From Candidatus Peregrinibacteria bacterium CG11_big_fil_rev_8_21_14_0_20_49_14 (GTDB taxonomy: Bacteria > Patescibacteriota > Gracilibacteria > Peribacterales > Peribacteraceae), in contig PCVP01000010.1 of the NCBI GenBank assembly GCA_002787035.1, positions 62,001 through 126,000 on the forward strand: a stretch of DNA of 64,000 nucleotides. Direction: 5' to 3'. The position numbers and the translations under genes were made by a program. This document shows positions 40,370-49,387 of this stretch, in pieces. Each line of letters starts with the position of its first letter. Position 1 is the stretch's first letter. The notes below the pieces were generated by a model. It made no database searches, had not been told where the DNA came from, and saw nothing but the letters and a program-made list of their open reading frames with translations.

Positions 40370-43192
40370 CTACGGAATGAGAATAAAGGATACGCCAGCT
40401 CCCGGATCGTTAAGCACCACATTCACTCCGCTCTCAGGGTTGTTCAAGAAGGAGACAAACGCATTTACTTTCTTATGCAACGACCCCTCCGCATTTCGCT
40501 CTATGGTCGCGGTATTCGTATCGAAAACGATACTGTTGAAACCGAGTGCTTTCAGACGGGCAACAGTGAGTTTGGGATCTCTCTCTTGGTAAATACAGTT
40601 GAAGAAATCCAGCTGATGGTCCGCCACACCTATGATCTCCAGGTTTCTCGGAATAAAGTACGGCATAAACGTACCCACACGGTAAAGGTACGGCCTGTCC
40701 GGAATTTCAACATTTCTCTTCAGTACGATGTCCGCAATATCGTCGTAATGAGGAATGGTTCTCTCGCGGAGTGTTTCGTATGAAACTTTGCCCATAGGGT
40801 ACTCAAACAAATTTTTCTGCATTTCGTACTGCCAGAATCTGTTGTTGAATACTATAAGAAGAGAAAAACTCAACAGCACACCAAGCACTGTCTTGCTCGG
40901 AACATCGGGCGCTTTTGTTGCCAATGCTTCCAACCCCAGTACGAGTCCGAGGAATGTTCCGATTCCGTACCAAGGAATCCCCTTCGCCAGAAACACCCAC
41001 TGCAACATCATGAAGAACGTTCCCGCGAAGAGCCATCGCAGCCAGCGACTTTCGCGACGCCAGAAGAACGGCAGAAGCAGAAGGAGCGGGAAGAGCAGAA
41101 GCGCCGGCATCGTCGTGACGTAATATCCCGCGCTATCGAGGTTCATGACGAGTCGCCACGGAAGCTTGATATAATGCCCCCACCCCTTACGGAATCCCCA
41201 GTATCTGTCCAACTCCTCCTTGTGTCCCGTGGGCGAACAGGCGGAGTTTTCGTTGTTGACTCTCAATTCCGCAGGCAACGTGCGCTTATTGCCTCCTCCA
41301 TCCACGGTATCGGAATGCAGATCCATACTGGGAGTAATGGGATTCGGCGCTCCGAGTTCCAAGTGTGGAATAACATTTCCGATGAGAATGTTGTTGTGCA
41401 AAATCCACGGCGCAACGGAAAGCACGAATACCCCGATAAGCACACCGACTGCCCGAAGTCCCAATCGCAGGTTTTCCTTCTTTTTGGAAATACCGTACCC
41501 GACTGCAGCGACGCCAAGTATAAGTGCAATGAGTGCGAATGCCTGTTGAGAAATAAGATCGGGATTTCCCGATACGCGCTCCAGTATATCGTGAATACCC
41601 AGCACTCCCTTCTTGGCAAAGATTGCGATTGTAAGCAGTACGGCACCAACGAAGGCGTACCAGTGGAACAATGCACCCACAAGCACCGCCCCCACTGCCA
41701 TAATGGTCATAACAACCGTGGACTTGGTGGCGAATGCGAATCCGAGATAGATGGAACACAGTACCAACCACCGCAAGCTGTGAACGGGCGTAGCTTCTTC
41801 TTCATCCGGCGTTGGAAAGAGGAAGAAGAACAGTACAAGGAATGCGAGTGCACCCCACATGAACACCGCGTTATCTATCTTCATGTCTGCAAAAGAGAAG
41901 TGTCCCACCATCGGAAGAGTGTAGAAGAGCAACGCGGCCAAAATACCGCGACCTTTTCCAAGGAATGATGATCCGAATACCACAACGGCGAGTACGGCCA
42001 GCAGTCCCGCCATCCAGTTTAAGAGCATGGATGCCGTCGCACCGAATATGCTGTTGTAACCAAACAGCAGAAATCCGAGCGAAGAAATGTACTCCCACTG
42101 AAACGGCGCCATGGAGAAAATAAATTTCCCGTAGCTCACCAAGAGTCGCGGACGGTTTATGTAGCTACCGAGATCATCCCATCCGATTGGGAACGGCCGC
42201 ACAACATTCAGAAAGTTAAATGCGAGATAACTGATGAGTAACCACAGTACGAAGACAGACATGCTGTACCACGGCAGATGTATGGGCACGGATTCCTGCA
42301 GAAACACGCGCACCCAAAACAGTACCTGCCTGAAGCAGAGCACCGGAATAACCACAATAAGTACCCATCCTGCCGTTGCCGTATACATTCCCGCAACGGC
42401 GAGAATCCACAGCATTGTTACCCAGGCGCAGGCACCCAAAGCGGTGCTGAGAACTCCTTCGGTAAAGAGGCTGCCGCAACGAAGTCGCATCAGAGAAAGG
42501 AGCAGATGCCCGAACACGAGCATTTCAAAAAGAATGAGCATAATAAACAGCGCTTGTCTGAGCACCTTGGAAAAGAAGGAGCCGTATATGCAACGCGGAG
42601 AGATAAGGAACTGCGAAGCTGCATTGGAAAACTGTCCGTCGGGTCGCAGACAATTCGCATCCTGCAGACGATTGAAATTTGATTTGAGCAGATTCAGGGA
42701 TTCCTCCGCCACATTACGATACACCTGTTCATTCGGCTCTATTATGCGACGGAGCGGAATGGTCTGCACACCTGAAGTTGTCGGCGACTCCGTGGAACCG
42801 AAACTGATGGTGGTAAATACTCCAAAGAGTGCGAGGAGAAAAAATCCGACAATGTGCCACGGACGCAAACGTATTTGCAAAGCGAACCGGCCCGTGCGCA
42901 CACCCATCCAAAACAGAAATCCGAAGTAGGCAATCATGCTTACAATTCCGTACCACATCAACGGACGCATGCGCTCAAGTGTTCTGCCCACAAAGGCGAA
43001 GAGTGAGAACAATCCTCTGCAAGTCAGTTCGTCGGCATCGCAAAATTCTGCGAGTCTTTCCTGTGCGGCTCCGCTTAAGAGAACGGATCCGTGCACCGGT
43101 ACCCCAAGGTACGTAAGTAATGTGTAAACGCCCCAAACAAGGAGGCTGATAAACAGGGCGATGGACAGTCGTTGAATCGTCTTCTGTGTCAT
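40370..43192 (-). CDS. Large polytopic membrane protein, putative glycosyltransferase
   Basis: A 940-aa protein with about 18 hydrophobic segments and two large soluble loops. RPFPIGWDDLGSYINRPRLL (around residue 340) carries a WDD motif in the first major loop after membrane helices, a pattern resembling GT-C type transferases. The C-terminal 130 residues form a soluble domain (RPYLYRVGTFMPYFIPRNLEIIGVADHQ). No domain can be named with certainty. Being upstream of the GT2/DUF2304 pair, it may use their polyprenol-linked sugar. The start at MTQKTIQRL precedes the first helix. Confidence 0.55.
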   Translation of the reverse strand: MTQKTIQRLSIALFISLLVWGVYTLLTYLGVPVHGSVLLSGAAQERLAEFCDADELTCRGLFSLFAFVGRTLERMRPLMWYGIVSMIAYFGFLFWMGVRTGRFALQIRLRPWHIVGFFLLALFGVFTTISFGSTESPTTSGVQTIPLRRIIEPNEQVYRNVAEESLNLLKSNFNRLQDANCLRPDGQFSNAASQFLISPRCIYGSFFSKVLRQALFIMLILFEMLVFGHLLLSLMRLRCGSLFTEGVLSTALGACAWVTMLWILAVAGMYTATAGWVLIVVIPVLCFRQVLFWVRVFLQESVPIHLPWYSMSVFVLWLLISYLAFNFLNVVRPFPIGWDDLGSYINRPRLLVSYGKFIFSMAPFQWEYISSLGFLLFGYNSIFGATASMLLNWMAGLLAVLAVVVFGSSFLGKGRGILAALLFYTLPMVGHFSFADMKIDNAVFMWGALAFLVLFFFLFPTPDEEEATPVHSLRWLVLCSIYLGFAFATKSTVVMTIMAVGAVLVGALFHWYAFVGAVLLTIAIFAKKGVLGIHDILERVSGNPDLISQQAFALIALILGVAAVGYGISKKKENLRLGLRAVGVLIGVFVLSVAPWILHNNILIGNVIPHLELGAPNPITPSMDLHSDTVDGGGNKRTLPAELRVNNENSACSPTGHKEELDRYWGFRKGWGHYIKLPWRLVMNLDSAGYYVTTMPALLLFPLLLLLPFFWRRESRWLRWLFAGTFFMMLQWVFLAKGIPWYGIGTFLGLVLGLEALATKAPDVPSKTVLGVLLSFSLLIVFNNRFWQYEMQKNLFEYPMGKVSYETLRERTIPHYDDIADIVLKRNVEIPDRPYLYRVGTFMPYFIPRNLEIIGVADHQLDFFNCIYQERDPKLTVARLKALGFNSIVFDTNTATIERNAEGSLHKKVNAFVSFLNNPESGVNVVLNDPGAGVSFILIP

Positions 43193-43302
43193 AAGAGAAA
43201 ATAAGCACAAAAATACCGGGGTAAGCCTAGCAGAGAGCACAGGCGGAAAACACCCAAAAGTCACGGATAGATTTTGTCCATTCGTGCTAGGATTGGCTTC
43301 TC

Positions 43303-44526
43303 ATGGCAACAAATACGCCCGATGTTCGATCGCAATTTACGGCACTTCGCATGAAGGCACCTCCCGTATATCTGGACTGCGCGGCCACCGCACAAACTCC
43401 CGACGCAGTCATAGATGCAATGGACGAGTACTACCGCACCTACTGTGCCAATGTGCATCGCGGCATGCACGGTCTTACCGAGCGTGCCACTCTTGCGTAC
43501 GAAGAAGCACGTAAAACTGTCGCATCGTTCGTCGGTGCCATGTACACAAGCGAAATTATTTTTACGAAAAACTGTACCGAAGCAATTAATCTCGTGGCCC
43601 GAACATGGGCGGAAGAACATCTGCAAAAAGGAGACACCGTGGTGCTTTCTCTCCTGGAGCATCACAGCAATATTGTTCCGTGGCAGCAGCTGGCAACACG
43701 CAAAGGAGTACATGTGGAATGGATACCCGTGGATAAAGAAGGAAAAATACAGACCGGTGAAATCGATGCAATTTTGCAGAGAGCAACGGTGAAACTCGTC
43801 TGCGTAACAGGATTAAGCAATGTGACAGGCAGTCGCCCCGATATAGCGAGTATGACCAAAAAGGCACACGATGCGGGAGCACTTATATTGGTGGATGCCG
43901 CACAACTGGCAGTACACCATAAGGTGGATGTGCAGGAAATCGACTGTGATTTTCTCACATTCTCCGGGCACAAGCTCTATGGCCCCACAGGTATAGGAGT
44001 GCTGTATGCCAAACGTGATCTGCTGCGAAACATGCCTCCTTTTTTGGGAGGAGGAATGATGATTCAAGATGTGACAATGGAAGGATTCACCCCCGCAGAA
44101 TCTCCCGCAAGATTCGAGGCGGGCACACCGCCCATCGCTCAGGCCATAGGACTGAAGGCTGCCATAGAGTGGCTCTCCGGATATTCGTGGGAAGAGATGG
44201 AAGCGCACGAGCAGACTCTCATGACAGCTTGTATGCGTGTGCTGCAACGCATGGACGGAGTAAGTGTAATAGGACCGCACTCCGCAACGGAGAGATCCGG
44301 CTGCATAAGTTTCACGGTGGACGGAGTGCATCCGCATGACCTTACGGATTTGCTGGGGCAAGAGGGCATTGCGTTGCGAGCGGGGCACCACTGTGCGCAG
44401 CCGCTTCATAAACACCTCGGCGTTCCTGCAACCTCCAGGGTATCTTTTGGTATCTACAATACGGAGGAAGAGATCGACCTCCTGGAAAAAGGAATGAAGA
44501 AAGCACTGGATATCCTGAAAATATAG
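43303..44526 (+). CDS. sufS: Cysteine desulfurase SufS
   Basis: PLP enzyme that removes sulfur from cysteine for Fe-S clusters, 407 aa. The PLP lysine is K224 in TFSGHKLYGPTGIGVLY and the active-site Cys is C364 in RAGHHCAQPLHKHLG, the group II (SufS) arrangement. PVYLDCAATAQTPDAV, NVHRGMHGLTERAT and LEHHSNIVPWQQLA are family blocks. An extended -10 TGCTAGGAT (43285-43293) precedes the ATG by 9 nt. The sufU scaffold gene follows after a 119-nt repeat-bearing gap. Confidence 0.95.
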   Translation: MATNTPDVRSQFTALRMKAPPVYLDCAATAQTPDAVIDAMDEYYRTYCANVHRGMHGLTERATLAYEEARKTVASFVGAMYTSEIIFTKNCTEAINLVARTWAEEHLQKGDTVVLSLLEHHSNIVPWQQLATRKGVHVEWIPVDKEGKIQTGEIDAILQRATVKLVCVTGLSNVTGSRPDIASMTKKAHDAGALILVDAAQLAVHHKVDVQEIDCDFLTFSGHKLYGPTGIGVLYAKRDLLRNMPPFLGGGMMIQDVTMEGFTPAESPARFEAGTPPIAQAIGLKAAIEWLSGYSWEEMEAHEQTLMTACMRVLQRMDGVSVIGPHSATERSGCISFTVDGVHPHDLTDLLGQEGIALRAGHHCAQPLHKHLGVPATSRVSFGIYNTEEEIDLLEKGMKKALDILKI

Positions 44527-44645
44527 AAACGAGCGAATAGCTATTAGCGCGTAGCGACCAGAAGTGGACAGTAAGACTTTCCGCTAAACGCTAATCGCTA
44601 AAAAAATCTTCTAAACTCTGCTCCACTCATTCATACTTCCATGCC
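44527..44645 (+). repeat. Intergenic TAGCG-type repeat between sufS and sufU
   Basis: Holds short repeated units (AGCTATTAGCGCGTAGCGA and CGCTAAACGCTAATCGCTAA) whose halves can pair, TTAGCG with CGCTAA. Such arrays are common intergenic repeats; no gene fits. A CATACT (44633-44638) ends 7 nt before the sufU start and may be its -10 box. Confidence 0.4.
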
Positions 44646-45059
44646 ATGGACCTCTACGCTGAAAATATTCTCGACCACTACAGAGACCCCCGCCACAAAG
44701 GAGTGCTGGCAAACGCGGACATAACACATAGTGAAGCGAACATAAGCTGCGGAGACGAAGTGACACTCCACATACGTATAGAAGATAATCGGATTGCAGA
44801 CATAGCGTGGGAAGGTACGGGTTGTGCCATCTCACAAGCGGGCATATCCATTCTTTGCGAAGAGTTACATGGCATGTCCGTGCATGATGCCACTGCTCTT
44901 ACAAAAGAGGATATCTACGAACTGCTCGGCATCCCTGTTGGTCCTCGTCGCTTTAAGTGTGCGCTGCTCTGTTTGCATACACTCAAAAATGCTTTGCACA
45001 TCTGCGAAGGAGAACCCGTACAAGACTGGCTGCAAACCGTGGAAATCGAAGACGAATAG
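44646..45059 (+). CDS. sufU: Fe-S cluster scaffold/sulfur acceptor SufU (IscU-like)
   Basis: A 137-aa protein with the three conserved Cys: C35 in NISCGDEV, C60 in GTGCAISQAGISIL and C105 in RRFKCALLCLHTL. The MDLYAENILDHYRDPRHKG start is typical of SufU. SufU takes sulfur from SufS, and many Gram-positive-like systems have the same sufS-sufU order. No sufB, sufC or sufD is present in the window. Confidence 0.93.
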   Translation: MDLYAENILDHYRDPRHKGVLANADITHSEANISCGDEVTLHIRIEDNRIADIAWEGTGCAISQAGISILCEELHGMSVHDATALTKEDIYELLGIPVGPRRFKCALLCLHTLKNALHICEGEPVQDWLQTVEIEDE

Positions 45060-45205
45060 GTTGTGAGAGATGCAAAAAAACTTGTAGACTCGGTTGGCTT
45101 TTAGGGTCGCCTTAAGCTCAGTGCCTAGCACCGTGCAGCGGTGCGTAATAAATAAACGTTGCTCGATTGAGAAACTGTTCGTTACAACTACTCCTCGGAA
45201 CATAA

Positions 45206-45280
<75 letters not shown>

Positions 45281-45386
45281 TTTAAAAAAGATCACGAAGA
45301 CGAGCTGTGCTTGTCTGAAGTGATTCCTATGTAAGGGAAAGGGGCTCATGGGGAAAACCGTAGGTTTGCCCCGGAAAAAAGGTTGT

Positions 45387-45419
45387 GGGTCACGAGTTCA
45401 AATCTCGTGGGCGGCTCCA
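45387..45419 (+). repeat. Duplicated 3' end of tRNA-Thr
   Basis: Exact 33-nt copy of the tRNA 3' part 45248-45280 (T arm, acceptor strand and CCA), 106 nt downstream of the gene. It looks like an attachment-site remnant or a local duplication; no integrase gene is nearby. A GGAAAACCGTAGGTTTGCC-type hairpin lies between the two copies. Confidence 0.8.
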
Positions 45420-45603
45420 CTCGTCTTCGTCTCACTTTGTTCGACTACGCCGCAGTGAATGCAATCACGGCGGAGCTCTGGCGTAGACAGACAAATCTCG
45501 CCTGCCGTCCGTAGTCCGCCGCGGCGGACGAAGGAGGGTGGGCGGCTCCACTCGTCTTCGTCTCACTTTGTTCGACTACGCCGCAGTGAATGCAATCACG
45601 GCG
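45407..45603 (+). repeat. Direct repeat pair carrying the tRNA 3' tail
   Basis: A 66-nt unit at 45407-45472 recurs exactly at 45538-45603, each beginning with GTGGGCGGCTCCA, the tRNA acceptor end. The spacer holds the perfect palindrome GTCCGCCGCGGCGGAC and flanking CTTCGT/ACG arms, a REP-like motif. No gene is visible in 45420-45643. Confidence 0.85.
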
Positions 45604-45643
45604 TATGACTCCAGATGGGATCTGAACCACAATTGGTGCAATT

Positions 45644-45949
45644 CTATCGCAACGTTTTCAGTTCATCCAAAAGCACTGTGTCCCCCTCAAGTTCAGGGAA
45701 TTGTGCGGTGTAGTCGTCCATGGACGGCTCTTGGCCTTGAGTATAGCGGTGTGAAGCATCACATAGAACGAGCTCACGGAGCAGTACTCTACGATCCAGT
45801 ATGTCACTCTGCAAAAAGTCCCGTATACGCGGCGATTCGCCATTCTTATTTTTCCCATCAAACTCTGCAGCAATACGATCAATTTCTCCAAATTGCTCAG
45901 GTGTCATACTGTGTACGTCACGCCTATGTTCAGATTCCTTTTTTGCCAT
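45644..45949 (-). CDS. Small protein resembling the N-terminal segment of planctomycete-type Ser/Thr kinases
   Basis: A 101-aa protein without kinase domain. The block EIDRIAAEFDGKNKNGESPRIRDFL, then RVLLRELVLCDASHRYTQGQEP and MDDYTAQFPEL, follows the pattern seen N-terminal of many Ser/Thr kinases (IDRIxxxFE...PRIEDYL...LLRELLxLExxYRxxxGExPxxxEYxxRFPE). It ends at 45644, right beside the tRNA-derived repeats. It may be a truncated remnant or a stand-alone module. Start MAKKESEHRRD; evidence for expression is lacking. Confidence 0.5.
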   Translation of the reverse strand: MAKKESEHRRDVHSMTPEQFGEIDRIAAEFDGKNKNGESPRIRDFLQSDILDRRVLLRELVLCDASHRYTQGQEPSMDDYTAQFPELEGDTVLLDELKTLR

Positions 45950-46167
45950 GAAGAATATGCAGCAATCTCCTGTGTAATTATAGCAGAAATAGGATTGGAG
46001 AGTAATGGCAAGACCGCTGACTATTTGGCACACTATCGATGTTCAAAAACAATGAAGAAGAAGGAAAACACGTACAATTCACTTGACGCTCTTTACACCC
46101 CTCCACTACAGTCGCAGTCCTGATTCGCCAACCGCACTTTCGTGGCTGGCTTCTCCCAAGAATCACT

Positions 46168-46731
46168 ATGCCAATTCTCACGCCATCATCGGAAGACGTT
46201 CGCATCTACGAAGTCGCTGTACTCTACCCCTACCCTATAAACCAGAAGGAGGAGCAGTTGCTTTTAAAGGAGGTGGAACAAGTATTTACGGAGGCGGGTG
46301 GCAAGCAAGTGGAAAAGGATGTGTGGGGAAACAGAGGTCTTGCCTACTCAATAGGCGGGCACACCGAAGGAAACTTTGTGATCTACTACTACGAAATGGA
46401 TCCGAGCAAGATTAAAGAAGTGGATGAAGCGTTGCTTATTATCCCGAATCTGCTCCGCCACCTTATTGTAAAGCCACCGAAGGACTATCAAGTGCTTAAG
46501 TACTCCGATCAGTACAGTAAATGGCTGAAGGAACGTGAGACAGAGACACAAAAGCGTGAACGCGAAACGGAAGAAGCTTTGAAAAAGAAAGTGGCAGACC
46601 GCGCAAAGCGTCAGGCTAAACGTGCGGAAGAGCAGAAAAAAGAGACGGAAGAATCCGCAGCGCCTATTGAGAAAAAGAAGCTCACCGCAGAGCTGGATAA
46701 GATTATTTCCGATGACGAACTGGATCTCTAA
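46168..46731 (+). CDS. rpsF: 30S ribosomal protein bS6 with long C-terminal extension
   Basis: A 187-aa chain. Residues 10-110 give the S6 fold (VRIYEVAVLYPYPINQKEEQLLLKEVEQVF, YSIGGHTEGNFVIYYYEMDPSKIKEVDEALLIIPNLLRHLIVK in parts). Residues 120-187 are a highly charged helix/coiled-coil (KERETETQKRERETEEALKKK) ending acidic (DDELDL), almost doubling the usual size. rpsR follows 11 nt downstream; the ssb gene that often sits between them is absent. A TTGACG-like -35 lies at 46083. Confidence 0.9.
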   Translation: MPILTPSSEDVRIYEVAVLYPYPINQKEEQLLLKEVEQVFTEAGGKQVEKDVWGNRGLAYSIGGHTEGNFVIYYYEMDPSKIKEVDEALLIIPNLLRHLIVKPPKDYQVLKYSDQYSKWLKERETETQKRERETEEALKKKVADRAKRQAKRAEEQKKETEESAAPIEKKKLTAELDKIISDDELDL

Positions 46732-46742
46732 CCCTCCTTTCT

Positions 46743-46979
46743 ATGGCTAAAAAGAATCAACAACGCAGAGCAGACCCCGGCCACAAGCAGTGCCCTCTCT
46801 GCGAGCACAAAGCAAAGTACATAGATTGGAAGAACTACCCCACTCTCAAGCCTTTCGTGGATTACTTTGGCAATATTCGCCAGCGCTACTACACCGGTAT
46901 GTGCTTAAAGCACCAGAAGATGCTGCGAACGGCGATAGAGCGTGCTCGATTTATGGGCGTGCTGGCTTACCGAAAGTAA
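46743..46979 (+). CDS. rpsR: 30S ribosomal protein bS18, zinc-binding form
   Basis: A 78-aa protein with the S18 core IDWKNYPTLKPFVDYFGNI, TGMCLKHQKMLRTAIERARFMGVLAY. An N-terminal CPLCEHK and the later C-LKH supply a Cys-Cys-Cys-His set, so this is a zinc-ribbon version of S18. It pairs with bS6 on the 30S platform. Convergent with trmB, whose stop lies directly after its own. Confidence 0.95.
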   Translation: MAKKNQQRRADPGHKQCPLCEHKAKYIDWKNYPTLKPFVDYFGNIRQRYYTGMCLKHQKMLRTAIERARFMGVLAYRK

Positions 46980-47777
46980 TTACTGCTTCGCTGTCCGCTT
47001 TTGCCCCTTCGTGCCGCGTTTTTTTGAGTTTTCCGTTTCAGGAAGCAAACTCCACACCATGTTCCACCATGCACGAAATCCATCCGCCAACGTGGGGCTC
47101 ACCATCACAAAAATAGTCAAATCATCATCCAGTTTTGCGAGGTTTAATCCGCTGAATGTCACAACGTAATCCCCGAAAATATCGATTGTGGACGTGGTGC
47201 TGAACCCTTTGGGTAAAAACTTATACGGTCTGCCAACAGCCTGATAGACGTGCTTCAAATGTTCTTCCACTTCAGCATCGAACATATGATAGTACTGCAT
47301 GTTCTTCTTTTCAGCTTCTGCAAGAAACCACGTAACAAAGGGCTCAAGACGCGGATCAAACCAGCCTCCTTTCGCGGCAAAGGAGTACATATCCTCTCCG
47401 ACCTTTAAGGCTTCACGTAAGTAATTCTTCATTCCCTCCAAACCCTTGTAAATATACGCACGTTGCGACACACGATGGTTGCTATACACAGACTGCAGGT
47501 GCGGCAGTGCAAGCTGCAAAATACGCTCCTTCTCCCGCAGTAACTCCACCAGTTTTCCGGGGTCTACGGCCTCATATATCGTTTCCCCTTCACTGAATAC
47601 TTCATACACCAGTCCTTTTTCCACCAATCTGTTCAGTGTGTCGTACGCATTGCGACGATGCACTTTTGAACGTAGTGCAATAGTGCTCGTACCCGAACCG
47701 CCAAACGTCACAAGTGCCTCGTAAATCTTTGCCTCATTGGGACTCATGCCCAAATTTTGGAGTACTTCCTGATACAT
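46980..47777 (-). CDS. TrmB family transcriptional regulator
   Basis: A 265-aa protein. Residues 1-75 form the TrmB winged helix (LQNLGMSPNEAKIYEALVTFGGSGTSTIALRSKVHRRNAYDTLNRLVEKGLV in parts), followed by a coiled coil (LVELLREKERILQLALPHLQ) and a C-terminal ligand-binding-like domain with a basic, Lys-rich tail. TATACT (47789-47784) ends 6 nt before the ATG, so the mRNA is likely leaderless. Two operator-like palindromes lie just upstream, between it and the divergent symporter gene, suggesting autoregulation and control of the transporter. Confidence 0.9.
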   Translation of the reverse strand: MYQEVLQNLGMSPNEAKIYEALVTFGGSGTSTIALRSKVHRRNAYDTLNRLVEKGLVYEVFSEGETIYEAVDPGKLVELLREKERILQLALPHLQSVYSNHRVSQRAYIYKGLEGMKNYLREALKVGEDMYSFAAKGGWFDPRLEPFVTWFLAEAEKKNMQYYHMFDAEVEEHLKHVYQAVGRPYKFLPKGFSTTSTIDIFGDYVVTFSGLNLAKLDDDLTIFVMVSPTLADGFRAWWNMVWSLLPETENSKKRGTKGQKRTAKQ

Positions 47778-47796
47778 AGGAGGAGTATATCAAATT

Positions 47797-47833
47797 GTGG
47801 TGATTAATACCACCCTGTGGTGATATTTACCAC
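47797..47833. promoter_or_regulatory. Two tandem operator palindromes in the trmB/symporter gap
   Basis: GTGGTGATTAATACCAC (47797-47813) and GTGGTGATATTTACCAC (47817-47833), each a GTGGT-N7-ACCAC inverted repeat, with start points 20 bp apart (about two helical turns). They cover the -35 region of the trmB promoter. Most likely TrmB binding sites, by position. Confidence 0.75.
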
Positions 47834-47886
47834 TCATATAACTTTCGTAAGAATTGACGCGTTCTATTTTCATTTCCTAATAATAT

Positions 47887-49347
47887 ATGAACGCGCTCCT
47901 CCCTCCGTCACAGGCATTCGGTTTGCTTGCCGGTTTCGCCGCAGTCATGATTGTGCTGGTCATCTTTCTGGATACACGAAGGCAAGGCAGCCAAACGCGT
48001 GAGCATTTTCTCGTTGCAAACCGAAACGTGCGCTGGTGGCACGGGTCTCTTAGTATCGCAGTGAGTTGGGTGTGGGCACCTGCCATCTTTATTACGGCAC
48101 TCCAGTCATACACAAAGGGAATTGCGGGAGCATTTTGGTTTATCGCCCCAAATATTCTCTGCTTCTTTCTGTTTGCACCTCTGGCTCTCAGATTACGCAC
48201 ATTGGTACCGAACGGATACACCATGCCGGAATTTATAATCACACGTTATAAAGGCAGTAAATACGCGCATATTGCATTTCTCTTGGTATTCTTCGGGTAT
48301 CAAATCGGAGCGCTCATTATTAATGCGCTGGCAGGAGGAACATTACTTGCCGTTCTCACAGGCGTGAATTTTCATCTCTGTGTCGTAGCGATGTCTGTAA
48401 CAGCACTTATCTATTCGCTTATTAGCGGCATGGAAGCATCTGTCATTACGGATGTGATTCAAATGCTTATGATTCTTCTCATCGGATTCATTCTCGTACC
48501 GTTCGTACTGGTCGAAGCAGGAGGAATGCAGGCTGTCCTTGGTGGCTTAGGTGGTGTATCGGGTGAATTTGGAAATATACTGCACCCGGGAATCGCCTTT
48601 GCATTCGGCATTCCCATGACGCTCGGGCTGCTTTCGGGACCCATAGGTGACCAAATGTTTTTTCAGCGCGCATACGCCGTACGAGCACATCATATAATTC
48701 GAACGTTCGTCATAGGAGGTCTTCTGTTTGGTATCGTGCCAATTTTATTGAGCTTGCTCGGATTTGTAGCTGCAAATCCTGCATTTGGAATAGATGTTGC
48801 AGATCCTCAAATGGTAAGCCCGATAGTCATAGCGTACTTCTTGCCACAGTGGGCATTGCTATTGTTCACTCTGATGGCGTTTGCAGGTCTTGCATCCACC
48901 ATAGACAGTGCGTATGTCGCTCTTAGTTCTCTGGGTGCCATAGATATCTATAAGCACTACGTACATCCGAACCCGAGTGATACGCAGATTTTGAAAGCAT
49001 CGCGCATTACCATGATTGCAATGGCTGTCGTGGGTACGGGCATCGCTCTGCTTAGGCCACAACTTCTGTGGGTATTTTTGATATACGGAGCACTGGCTTC
49101 CGCAGGATTCTTTCCGACTATTCTCAGTCTTTGCTGGAATCGTATTACGGCAAATGGTGCTGCCACCGCCGTGGTGGCATCGCTTCTGGTTGGTACTCCT
49201 CTCTCATTCTATGCCAATATTACCGGCAATGAAACATTGGTAGTCATAGCCGCGATTGCCAGTATTGCAATCGGAGGAGTTATTCTTCTGGTAAACGGCA
49301 TAATGAACAAAGAACCTACTGTCGACTTCGCTCATATGGAACATTGA
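47887..49347 (+). CDS. Sodium:solute symporter (SSS family)
   Basis: A 486-aa transporter with 13 predicted helices. VSWVWAPAIFITALQSYTKG, YTMPEFIITRYKGSKYAHIAF, ISGMEASVITDVIQMLMILLIGF and GLASTIDSAYVALSSLGAIDIYKHYVHPNPS (in parts) are typical SSS features. Substrate could be a sugar, amino acid, proline, pantothenate or a related solute. TTGACG (47853) and TAATAA (47877) form a possible promoter. Control by the divergent TrmB regulator is suggested by the operator pair. Confidence 0.9.
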   Translation: MNALLPPSQAFGLLAGFAAVMIVLVIFLDTRRQGSQTREHFLVANRNVRWWHGSLSIAVSWVWAPAIFITALQSYTKGIAGAFWFIAPNILCFFLFAPLALRLRTLVPNGYTMPEFIITRYKGSKYAHIAFLLVFFGYQIGALIINALAGGTLLAVLTGVNFHLCVVAMSVTALIYSLISGMEASVITDVIQMLMILLIGFILVPFVLVEAGGMQAVLGGLGGVSGEFGNILHPGIAFAFGIPMTLGLLSGPIGDQMFFQRAYAVRAHHIIRTFVIGGLLFGIVPILLSLLGFVAANPAFGIDVADPQMVSPIVIAYFLPQWALLLFTLMAFAGLASTIDSAYVALSSLGAIDIYKHYVHPNPSDTQILKASRITMIAMAVVGTGIALLRPQLLWVFLIYGALASAGFFPTILSLCWNRITANGAATAVVASLLVGTPLSFYANITGNETLVVIAAIASIAIGGVILLVNGIMNKEPTVDFAHMEH

Positions 49348-49387
49348 TCTGTTAAAACGTGCATACCTTTCTCTATGATACATGCAT

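Noticed and set aside
45387-45419. A second tRNA gene
   Set aside because: Only the T arm, 3' acceptor strand and CCA are present; no D arm, anticodon arm or 5' acceptor strand, so it cannot fold as a tRNA.
45407-45603. An integrated element bounded by the tRNA copies
   Set aside because: The space between copies is about 100 nt and holds only REP-like palindromes, with no integrase or cargo.
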